NCBI GenBank assembly: GCA_030272585.1
Contig: BSYQ01000004.1
Span: 5,146,001-5,210,000, forward strand
DNA from: Bryopsis sp. KO-2023
Lineage: Eukaryota > Chlorophyta > Ulvophyceae > Bryopsidales > Bryopsidaceae
DNA: 64,000 nucleotides
Reading direction: 5' to 3'
The first letter of the stretch is position 1. Every line of letters begins with the position of its first letter. Below the pieces are notes generated by a model, which was given only the letters and a program-made list of their open reading frames with translations, searched no databases and was not told the DNA's origin. This document shows, piece by piece, positions 56,947-64,000 of the stretch. The translations under genes were made by a program, and so were the position numbers.

Positions 56947-59628
56947 TTAATCGGTCGGACCGATCAATCCACGACCGATTAGATCGTGATCGGATCCATA
57001 GTATGGCTGTTGGCCACCCATCTGGTTTGCCTTATCAGTCTGGGGTTGGTTTTGCTTTTTATTTTGGCCTCGGCCTTTACCTCCGCGCCACCGTCCGCGG
57101 CCACGAAAGTTTCCTCCTCCGGATGAGGCAATAGCATCAAGACGAGCCGCCGTCTGGATCGCCAACTCAATGCCGTGCGGCACTTGAGCCACAGTTTGTT
57201 GTTTGATATGGAACTTTAACCCGTCCACGAAGAAGAAGTATTGTTCTTCATCCGTCATGTTGGGAATCCTCAGCACTTGTTCTCGGAAAGCAACAATGTA
57301 CTGATGCACTGACCCAGTCTGTTTCAGGTTCCGTAAGGAGCGCCTGGCTACATCAGACATTCTGGTGGGTTCAAATGCTTGGACCAGTTCCTCAACAAAC
57401 TCAATCCAATTTGTGATTGGATGTCTTTTTCCTTCCCTTGTACGCAGATCCTGGACGTTTCGCCACTGAGCAGCAGCTCCGGTCAGGTTACTGCGGAAGA
57501 GCCTGAACCATACGCTCTCATCGGTGTCCAAAGTCTGGCAATAGACCGTCATTTCTAGTTGCCAATCTCTGATCCATCGCTGACCATCACCTGAGAAGGC
57601 CTTTGGGAAAGGAATACGAACGGATGACGGAATCCGTCCGTGGCGATCTTGCGGAGCAGCAAAGCCTTGGTTAGGGTCTGGAGGACCCCCACCTCCACCT
57701 CCGCCACCACCACCTCCACCTGGGTGGTACGGCCATCCACCACCCCCACCTCCACCTGGTCCAGAAAGGAAAGATCCCCCTCCACTTCCAGGTGGTCCTC
57801 CTCCGCCTCCGCCTCCACCCCCAGGCCCACCTCCGGGTCCCCCTCCACCACCACCAGATCGATTTCCACCCTGTGGCTGGCTTGATGGAGTTGAGGGATA
57901 AGAACCCCACCCGTAATACGGGTTACTCGCGGAAGGTGCTCCGTATTGGTTTACGGATTGTCCCAAACTTGGTTGGGTGCCTGGTTGGTTTCCTGGTTGG
58001 ATACCAGGTTGGGTGTTAAGAGCCGGGATTGGATAGAAGACAGACAGCGGAACTGTCGTCAGTGGTTGTGGTAACATGGATGTCGTTGGTGGTAACACAC
58101 TCGTTACAGGGGCACTAAGTATGGGTCTGGCCGTGCCAAGTTGACCCGCTTGGCCGAATGGTGCGCCCATTGCCATAGTTTGTGGCGGCGCAAGACTCCA
58201 TGCAGTCCGTGTTCTTGGGGATGTAAATAATCCCCAGGAAGATGGAGAACCTCCACCCACGGAGTCCGCGACAGTTGTCGATGGGCTGCGACCACCCAAT
58301 CCTCCTAACGTGGTTAGACCAGTAAAAGTACTCAGATCCGGAACAGGTGGTACCGGAAATGGGATACTGGTAAGAGGAGTGGATGACACAAAAGGAACGC
58401 TTATGGCTGCAGCTGTCGTGGCCGGCAAAGTGACCGTGCCAGTTCCTGTTCCCATCATACCCACTACAACTGGGTCCTGAGCCGGGACTCGAACTTTCTC
58501 CCGTTTTTTCCACGCACTCAGTGTTTCCTTGAACTTAGAATCAACATACTTGGATAGGTTACTTTCCAAAGTCTGCTGTTTCTCTGTCGCGTCTGATAGA
58601 AATTTCTCCATCAGTTGCATCGACCTGTGTCCTCCTGCAGTGTCATCAGAACTCACACTGCCTCGGTCCGCTCTTCTTTGTTTGCGTTGCTCCTCGGCTT
58701 CGTGTAAGTCCCGCAACACTTTTAGGCTCTGGCTTACCAGGCCTGAGAGTGTATCTAGCTGGCCTTGATGGTCGACTTGCTCGCACCGAGACTCATCAGT
58801 AGCCCTAGCAAGGTTATCCAGCGTTGTCTGCTGTAGGCGCATACCTTCAGCAACTTTTGTCAGAGAGGCTTGCAGAGACAGAATTTGTTTCTCCCTGAGC
58901 GCATTGGTCTGATCAACAGCTTCAGCTTGGGTACGGGCTGATTCCTGCAGCCGATCGAGTCGCTCTTGCAGAATAGCCTCGTTATCATACTTACCCAACA
59001 GATTTCTGTCGATCCGCTCTGTGGACTTTATATTCTGTTCCAGCAATTTGTGCTGGTGGTCTAACAATTTCTGTTGTCTTTCTATCGACTCAGTATTGTG
59101 TTTGACCAGCTTCTGGGCCTCCTTCCTGACATAGAGCACGAACTGCTCATATTCCTCTTTCAGGTCGCCTTTTAAGGTCGACTCTGCACGCTGAACCTGC
59201 TCGTGAACTTGTCCTTCCAGGTTTTGTGCGACCTCTTGCACATTCGAGGAGACAGCGGCATACACATGCTCAGCTGTGTCCCTAAGTTGTCCCTCGTCCA
59301 CACCATGAACGTGCACCTCCTGCTGGTGGACGTTTATGTGCTGATGTTCATGGTGGAGGATGTTGGTGACTTCTATTGTCGGGATGTCCTCCATATCCTC
59401 ATCATACTCCTCGTCCCCGGACTCTTCCGACTCTTGTTCAGAGTCTAAGTCTGCGTCCGGTTCCTCAACCTGGTCGGGTACATGTCTGTCCCACTGCAAA
59501 TCATGTATTTGCTGCGCTGGTGGGTGCACCACATCTGGATAAACCACGGGAATTAATTGGTTATCCTCCACCACTTCCTCCTCGGGAGGTGGAATAGGTG
59601 GTAGTTGTGGCGGCGTCTGGCCGGACAT
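56947..59628 (-). CDS. gag: Gag of the chromovirus-like element
   Basis: About 893 codons from the ATG at 59626-59628 (the frame extends 20 codons further without ATG). Acidic N-terminus, a long Gln/Glu-rich coiled coil (roughly residues 140-380), a Pro/Thr/Ser-rich middle, a glycine-only tract (about 620-670), then a retrotransposon-gag capsid-like domain (WIRDWQLEMTVYC, AAAQWRNVQDLR). The C-terminal Arg/Gly stretch is cut by the GATC-rich island. Forms the particle shell in this family. Unusually long for Ty3/gypsy Gag. Confidence 0.8.
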   Translation of the reverse strand: MSGQTPPQLPPIPPPEEEVVEDNQLIPVVYPDVVHPPAQQIHDLQWDRHVPDQVEEPDADLDSEQESEESGDEEYDEDMEDIPTIEVTNILHHEHQHINVHQQEVHVHGVDEGQLRDTAEHVYAAVSSNVQEVAQNLEGQVHEQVQRAESTLKGDLKEEYEQFVLYVRKEAQKLVKHNTESIERQQKLLDHQHKLLEQNIKSTERIDRNLLGKYDNEAILQERLDRLQESARTQAEAVDQTNALREKQILSLQASLTKVAEGMRLQQTTLDNLARATDESRCEQVDHQGQLDTLSGLVSQSLKVLRDLHEAEEQRKQRRADRGSVSSDDTAGGHRSMQLMEKFLSDATEKQQTLESNLSKYVDSKFKETLSAWKKREKVRVPAQDPVVVGMMGTGTGTVTLPATTAAAISVPFVSSTPLTSIPFPVPPVPDLSTFTGLTTLGGLGGRSPSTTVADSVGGGSPSSWGLFTSPRTRTAWSLAPPQTMAMGAPFGQAGQLGTARPILSAPVTSVLPPTTSMLPQPLTTVPLSVFYPIPALNTQPGIQPGNQPGTQPSLGQSVNQYGAPSASNPYYGWGSYPSTPSSQPQGGNRSGGGGGGPGGGPGGGGGGGGGPPGSGGGSFLSGPGGGGGGGWPYHPGGGGGGGGGGGGPPDPNQGFAAPQDRHGRIPSSVRIPFPKAFSGDGQRWIRDWQLEMTVYCQTLDTDESVWFRLFRSNLTGAAAQWRNVQDLRTREGKRHPITNWIEFVEELVQAFEPTRMSDVARRSLRNLKQTGSVHQYIVAFREQVLRIPNMTDEEQYFFFVDGLKFHIKQQTVAQVPHGIELAIQTAARLDAIASSGGGNFRGRGRWRGGKGRGQNKKQNQPQTDKANQMGGQQPYYGSDHDLIGRGLIGPTD

Positions 59629-60356
59629 GTTTTTGTTTAAATTTCCTGGAATTTTGGCGTAGTAGGAGTGTGTCCGGAAAGTTTCCAAACTTTCTGGTGA
59701 CTCGGATGCTAACTCGTTGCAGTTCTAGTCGCAATCCTAGTCGCTATCTTTTCTTGAACCTTACTAGGTCAGAAATAGATAGGAGTTTTACACTTGACAA
59801 CGTCGGGTGTTACTTTCCCGTTTGCGTTCTGTCAGCCGACTAGGTTAGTACCTTGGCCGGTGATTCAGTCTACGACTAAATGTAGAACCAGTCGTGACTC
59901 AGGCGGTGCGGTAACCGATTGCGCGCTGGAAAGAGTGACAATTAGTCACCTGCCAGAACGACTGTTTTTCGTGTTACTGGCAGAAGCGTCAGTCGACGGA
60001 AGTTAGTCGTTCCGGACGACGTTCTTTCCTACGCCGGTTCGCACTTTCGGTTGTTCGCCTGCGCGTTTCGGGTTTACGCCGATCGTTGCTCTCCTTGCAC
60101 TGTTGTAGTGCTTTCGCCTTGTTTTCCTTGAGATCTACAGATCTGTAGGTTTCCAGAAATTCGTTCACTGGACTCCGATTCTTTTGCGACTTCGCCTGAC
60201 GTTTTCGAACGACGACGCGAGCACGTCGTTCGAAGGATAGCTCTCCTCGCGACCCCTGGAACACAGAGTTCCAGATCTGTGGGATTTAGTAATCCCTAGG
60301 GTCAGATCTTTTGGGGGGGGTTCGCGAGTTCTCCTGTGGGGTGCGCCTGGCCTCGA
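59629..60356 (-). other. 5' leader of the LTR element
   Basis: About 0.73 kb between primer-binding site and Gag ATG. No supported gene; a basic open frame at 59989-60264 shows no homology I recognise. Confidence 0.5.
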
Positions 60357-60371
60357 CCAGCTCCGAAACCA
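60357..60371 (-). other. Primer-binding site
   Basis: TGGTTTCGGAGCTGG on the - strand, starting with TGG 3 nt inside the 5' LTR, as expected for pairing with a tRNA 3' CCA end. The tRNA is not identified. Confidence 0.6.
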
Positions 60372-60374
60372 AAA

Positions 60375-60404
60375 TGATAGGGGTACAGGACCCCGAGACA
60401 CAAG

Positions 60405-60441
<37 letters not shown>

Positions 60442-60544
60442 TCACTGGGAAGAATAATTTTTACAGGAGGGCCCCCTGCCCTATAAACCCTGTCGTACAT
60501 CCCATTGTGCTACACAATAACCCAAACCCGAGTTACTACTATCA
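60375..60544 (-). repeat. 5' LTR (170 bp)
   Basis: Pair of 48862-49032; same TGATA/TATCA ends and CA/GA runs. Confidence 0.85.
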
Positions 60545-61180
60545 CACGGTCCGTAGAAGACAAACACTTCATCCACATCACCTAATTCGCATCACCACAC
60601 AAACCGACAAAGACAAACCCAGTGCGGTTTTCGTCCGGTTAGTGTTGACAGATGTTCGAAAGGTTGAGCAGACGATCGTGTATCTTCAAGTAGTCCTCAA
60701 CCATGTTATCCGTGAGTCGGTTAAAGGCGGTGCATAGTTCAGAAACTGGATAAGCAAGTGGTATGGGACATGTAGCTTATCGGTTGTTGATGATGATTCA
60801 GAATCTGATTCTAGATCCATCACCTTTCAAGAAAGGACTATAAACGACTTAACAAGACGTCGCGTGATTAATATGGGATAGATGTTATCATGGACGTATG
60901 ATACATCTCACATCCTGTAGTGATCAATGATTAGCCGGCAATCGGTTATCCTTCTTGTCAATCCTTTATGGTTGATTGCGACTTTGACAAATGCACTGAC
61001 ATTGGATATTGCAGTCCAGACGGAAATTGCACATCCTCTAAATAGTCAGGATATCTAATTGCCTGGGATCACCAAAGAGTCACTGAAACAGGAAGCTGGA
61101 ATCTTCCGCTTCCCTTGCAGTAGAACTCTCAAGGTCTGACAAAGGCAAATAGGCATCATATCGTCAGTAAGTCAAAAAGC
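60545..61180 (-). repeat. Spacer S, inverted copy with empty insertion sites
   Basis: Reverse complement of 8548-9268 without the 76-bp LINE-B insertion: TTCTTGTCA occurs once, at 60952-60960. At 61180 it continues into AAGGATAAGCC where the array copies instead begin LINE-B, so it also shows the empty site of the long LINE-B. This is the pre-insertion form of the spacer locus. Confidence 0.85.
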
Positions 61181-61240
61181 AAGGATAAGCCAACTGTGCG
61201 GCTGCCCTGACACTTGGGATATTCTAAGGGAAGGCCCCAA

Positions 61241-61362
61241 CCATAAGATGGGTGAAGACCTGAGGAACCCTTCTGTGAGTATTGAGGGTGGGACTCGATT
61301 CCACTACCTCATGGTTTGGAGTAAGTGTTAAACAGTAACCACTCAACCATTGCATCTTATGG
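61241..61362 (-). repeat. tRNA-like sequence with inverted ends
   Basis: On the - strand: A-box-like TGGTTGAGTGGTTA (61336-61349) and B-box-like GGAATCGAGTCC (61291-61302); bounded by CCATAAGATG and CATCTTATGG. Longer than a tRNA, so a tRNA-derived SINE or pseudogene is likelier than a functional gene. Confidence 0.4.
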
Positions 61363-61811
61363 TCGAAAGGGCACAGGTTGGCAGAAGTATCGATCAGAAT
61401 GAATGGAAATGGGTAACGAGCAAGTTACATTCTCGCTACCATTGCACTCACTCGGAATCGATCGACCAAACCTTCCCTGAACTCAGCTAGAGCGAGTGAT
61501 GTACCTGCTCATCGCTCTGAGATTCGAGTGAAAGTGCAGTAGGGAGGTGTTACACCATTTTTCCTCGTAATATCACTTATATTGATTCCTTCTTATTGAA
61601 CATGATGGTGCATTTCTGTTATTTCTCTTTGATTGAGATACCGAAACTTGTGTGGGGTTTTTGGGATAAACCGTTTGACCTTTTCTTCAGCTGCCGACTA
61701 TGCTATCACTAGCGCCCATAGCTAGTCTGAAGCTCGAGCTAGTGTTTATTGGACATCTCGGTGATCACTTGTAACAACCGGGCAGGTCGGCCGGTCCATA
61801 GACAGGTTGGA
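61363..61811. other. Unassigned low-copy DNA
   Basis: No gene, repeat or signal that I can support. Confidence 0.5.
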
Positions 61812-61849
61812 CAGGACCGGACCGGTTTTTCGCTGCCGGTCCGGTCCTG
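61812..61849. repeat. Perfect 14-bp inverted repeat (hairpin)
   Basis: CAGGACCGGACCGG, a 10-nt loop, then CCGGTCCGGTCCTG. A strong GC-rich hairpin of unknown role. Confidence 0.7.
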
Positions 61850-61886
61850 CTCAGGTTTGGTGGTTACCTCGAGTGTATACAATTAC

Positions 61887-61922
61887 TATATCTGTCAAAC
61901 GTCCTATATCTGTCAAACGTCC
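61887..61922 (+). repeat. Two-copy tandem repeat
   Basis: CTATATCTGTCAAACGTC occurs twice in succession. Confidence 0.6.
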
Positions 61923-61956
61923 TTGACGTCTCAAGGACCCATGCTGGTATCAGTGC

Positions 61957-62007
61957 GACATTGTATGTGGTTGAAACAGGACGGATTGGCCCTCTGCAAC
62001 AAGATAA
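61957..62007 (+). mobile_element. Decayed LINE-B 3' stem-loop
   Basis: GACATTGTATGTGGTTG, then a diverged form of the LINE-B hairpin (GGATTGGCCCTC, GCAAC). Retains the sequence order of young copies with several changes, so it is an old insertion. Confidence 0.6.
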
Positions 62008-62102
62008 TGGTGCGCATGAATGGCTTATTGATTGAGACCTAAAACAAGCCCCAGGTGCACAACCATAGCGGCCTACTCAAGTGTAAACCGATTCCTCATT
62101 CC

Positions 62103-62324
62103 TTTGCAACATGCAAATCTTGTTTATGATTTACAACATAAAATTTTAGTTTCTCTTTCGCAACATGTAATTTCTGTTTCTATTGCCCCCACGATGTTTC
62201 ATCTTCAGTGGATATTTGTAAGACAGTGGCTCTTAACTTTTTTTAGATAGTTGTGATGTTATATGCCGTTGTAAGAGCACCCTCTCAATGGGTTTATCCT
62301 TGCAACATGTGATTTATGTTTCAA
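62103..62324 (+). repeat. Series of LINE-B-like 3' tail motifs
   Basis: Variants of GCAACATGTAATTTCTGTTT at about 62104, 62132, 62158 (the best match) and 62301. They lack the 5' half of the stem-loop. Either remnants of several tiny insertions or a degenerate local duplication. Confidence 0.5.
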
Positions 62325-62493
62325 ATATGGTCAAACAAGGATTTTGCTGCGCTTGGATACCCGAACACTTTAGTCAATGCCTTACAATTTTCCTCTGCAA
62401 CTTGGATCTTTTGATATACCCATTGGGAATTCCCCAATCTATGTAATTCTTTCCATCCATGCATTTAAGTCTTCGGAACCTCTGTTCGGTTTC

Positions 62494-62709
62494 TTAGCCC
62501 CTCTGTCTGCTTTCCCAAGCCTCCCCCACCTGACATGCAAAGAAAGTTAACTTATTCTTCTTGGAAAAATTACATGAGTGCTGAGATTCTAGGAAAGCAT
62601 GTTTGCACCACTTGTGACCCATTCTTGAATATTTCTGGTGTAACCTCCTACCAAGGCCCCGAGGGGGAAGAACACATTCCACATCATCTGCAACACGCCT
62701 GCTAGACAC
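62494..62709 (-). CDS. Possible terminal exon of a host gene
   Basis: Follows a good acceptor (TTTTATTTTACAG) and is open in the phase set by the preceding predicted exons for 71 codons to a stop. The sequence is Cys/Lys-rich with no known domain. A second phase gives a hydrophobic end (MMWNVFFPLGALVGG), so the phase is not certain. Confidence 0.3.
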   Translation of the reverse strand: MSSRRVADDVECVLPPRGLGRRLHQKYSRMGHKWCKHAFLESQHSCNFSKKNKLTFFACQVGEAWESRQRG

Positions 62710-63075
62710 CTGTAAAATAAAACCAATCCTTCAAATCCCTTCAGTAAAGTAAAACAAGCTGCCAGAACAGTTCTCTCTCCTAGTTGAAAGGTATGAAATA
62801 CCCAAGATGGGAATACCAGCGTCTCAAGTGTCGTGTCAGGACCGGTCCTTCTTGAAGGTGTGGACAGGGACGTGCTCGTGCCAGTCCCAGTCCCAGTCCC
62901 CATCAATCGACTGAAATCAACCTTTCCATGGCCAGCTACCTTAGCCTGATAGAAAGCAAACAACCCAAGATAGAATTGCTTGCTATCATTCTCACGTGCT
63001 TTGCAAGAGCAACTCGCTTACAGACATCGTATGCAATCAGTGCATCACCTCAGATTGGCCGTGTGAAGTGCTTAC
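62710..63075 (-). other. Probable intron
   Basis: Begins GTAAGC and ends TTTTACAG on the - strand. Contains a GGGACT triple repeat near 62884-62901. No gene seen. Confidence 0.35.
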
Positions 63076-63162
63076 AAGAGACCCCTCCCAGGTACTGGAC
63101 ACAGGAGGTCTCGGTGAGGAGGAAGCAATCGATGCTGATGCGCCTCCCCAACCAAGCGTGAC
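63076..63162 (-). CDS. Possible small internal exon (29 codons)
   Basis: Bounded by TTTGTGTAG and GTAAGC; phase 0 at both ends. Ser/Pro/Gly-rich (ASASIASSSPRPPVSS). Supported only by splice signals and phase. Confidence 0.3.
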
Positions 63163-63288
63163 CTACACAAATAAAAATGTCAACCACTGCAGGTCAAGAC
63201 AATGACCATCATCAGGCACCAAGATGTGCTGATAAGCACAAGGAAACTACTGCCGCTCAGACGGAGAAAAAGAAACAAAAAGTATTAC

Positions 63289-63474
63289 TTGGAGGGATTG
63301 AACTTCTGCATGCAGATGGCAATTTTCTCTCCAAAGGTGTTGCCTCTCTGCCTCGAGCTCGACCAAGGAATTGTGCAATTGCTGATTTTGGTTGTGAAGC
63401 TCCTTGGTGCTGGTCCCTGATTCTGAGAGAAGACTGTCTTGCTCTTGAACTTGTCTCCGAAGAGCAGATACCTC
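63289..63474 (-). CDS. Coiled-coil exon of a host gene (62 codons)
   Basis: Exactly 62 codons between an acceptor (CCATGGTAG) and a donor (GTAATA), phase 0. Strong heptad character: VSALRRQVQEQDSLLSE, LHNSLVELEAERQHLW, ending HAEVQSLQ. Codes on the opposite strand to the many spurious frames here. Product unknown; a coiled-coil scaffold or tether type of protein is the reasonable class. Confidence 0.5.
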
Positions 63475-63596
63475 CTACCATGGAAACAGAATCAACCGCC
63501 ACAATCTACACCCTTCCAAAAAACCCAGAGTGGTGGGCGAAGAAATCTGCATTCAGTTGATAATGTAAACGGCCTGGTGAACGAAAGCAAGCTCAC

Positions 63597-63851
63597 CTCT
63601 TTCATTTCTGTGACACTGTCCTGCGAATCCGCCAAGGGACCACTGAAAGGCTCTTGTGCTGAACTGGAACGAAATTCTAGTTCTCTTCTCAGCCTTGATA
63701 CTTCCTGGTCCAAATACTCTTTCTCCACCTGCAGTGATTGGCTTTGATTTTTAAATGCACTCACGAGAGGGCTTGAAGGCTCCTGTATCTGATGACCAGC
63801 AAGATTTAACATCAGGCTGCACCAAAGAAACAGTCGCACAGCACTGGGCAT
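63597..63851 (-). CDS. Coiled-coil exon of a host gene (possible first exon)
   Basis: From an ATG at 63849-63851 the first 20 residues (MPSAVRLFLWCSLMLNLAGH) look like a signal or membrane-anchor segment. The rest is coiled coil (QVEKEYLDQEVSRLRREL) to a donor at AAAGAG/GTGAGC, phase 0, compatible with the next exon. Alternatively the exon starts at an internal acceptor (ACTGCAG before VEKEY), in which case the N-terminus lies outside the window. Confidence 0.4.
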
Positions 63852-64000
63852 TGTGTGAGAAAGCAAACGTTGGGACCGTCATGCGATTGAAGACCGTGGT
63901 TATTTCAACAAGATATAAAGTCTCCATCGCCAACAAACAGAGCAGAATCAGGAAGCAACTCTTGGATTAAGCCAACAACTGTAGTTGCACACACAGCACG

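Larger units (their letters stand above)
56030..56990. repeat. GATC-rich island inserted in the gag region
   Basis: About 0.95 kb dominated by overlapping GATCGTGATCGG and GATCGGCCGATC palindromes. Two related blocks of about 75 bp (from 56236 and 56747; both contain CGATCACGATC then AAGCGCC) flank a fold-back core. A T-run lies at 56091-56109. The sequence on either side, CATACTATGGATC on the left and GATCCATAGTATGG on the right, is an inverted repeat. Not a known transposon family to me; boundaries approximate. Confidence 0.6.
48862..60544 (-). mobile_element. Ty3/gypsy chromovirus-like LTR element, 11.7 kb
   Basis: Sense order on the - strand: 5' LTR (60375-60544), primer-binding site, leader, Gag, zinc knuckle, protease, RT-RNase H-integrase-chromodomain, an extra coiled-coil reading region, polypurine tract, 3' LTR (48862-49032). 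The LTRs begin TGATA and end TATCA and differ by roughly a dozen positions by eye, so the insertion is not recent. Gag and Pol frames are long; overall it is broken, with one foreign insertion (about 56030-56990) and perhaps one to three other breaks. The flanks do not match (no target duplication visible). Confidence 0.85.

Noticed and set aside
61812-61849. Perfect hairpin as a transcription terminator
   Set aside because: The setting is eukaryotic and no transcript end is supported; kept only as an inverted repeat.
63177-63560. 127-codon + strand frame at the right end
   Set aside because: It overlaps the antisense of the better-supported coiled-coil exon and has no domain or heptad pattern.
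1-64000. Bacterial, phage or plasmid origin
   Set aside because: LINEs, a chromodomain integrase, DIRS-type repeats and GT-AG exons are all eukaryotic, and no ribosome-binding-site-led operons are visible.

Overview
This is eukaryotic DNA made almost entirely of retroelements. Evidence for a eukaryote: two related LINE (non-LTR) families with target-site duplications, a DIRS/Ngaro-type element with split direct repeats, a chromodomain Ty3/gypsy LTR element, tRNA-like A/B-box sequences, and GT-AG bounded coiled-coil exons at the right end. The host cannot be named from the sequence; this mix of elements occurs in algae, streptophytes, fungi and animals.

Layout. 1-46587 is a nested, highly homogeneous array built from a host-derived spacer ('S', about 0.86 kb), 5'-truncated copies of LINE family A (mostly + strand) and of LINE family B (- strand). 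The basic unit is 3163 bp (S, then LINE-A, then LINE-B). A 4466-bp version carries an extra inverted LINE-A copy inside S. The leftmost part is a segment of about 8.7 kb, present twice at a spacing of 10108 bp, in which a DIRS-like element sits inside LINE-A. The longest LINE-A copy (23334-26161, -) keeps the reverse transcriptase but not the endonuclease. 46588-46717 is short unassigned DNA. 46718-48861 is a third, partial DIRS-like copy. 48862-60544 is an 11.7-kb LTR element on the - strand (170-bp LTRs, Gag, protease, RT-RNase H-integrase-chromodomain, and an extra coiled-coil reading region after Pol). A GATC-rich island with an inverted tRNA-like pair lies inside it. 60545-61180 is the same spacer S in inverted orientation, without the LINE insertions, so the window holds both occupied and empty sites. 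61181-64000 is low-copy DNA with decayed LINE 3' ends, a tRNA-like sequence and probable host exons.

How the parts relate. Both LINE families end in the same 3' stem-loop followed by a short tandem tail. LINE-B tails are TTTCTG repeats. LINE-A tails are octamers beginning TCCTTG whose last two bases differ from insertion to insertion. LINE-A copies have landed in LINE-B tails and LINE-B in LINE-A. The rightmost unit (43928-46587) still shows the original LINE-B insertion in LINE-A with a TGCGGTTG duplication. The other units look like products of unequal recombination between that LINE-B and a longer LINE-B next to S, which would explain the 3163-bp period. Near-identity of the units means very recent expansion, or partly an assembly effect; read depth would decide.
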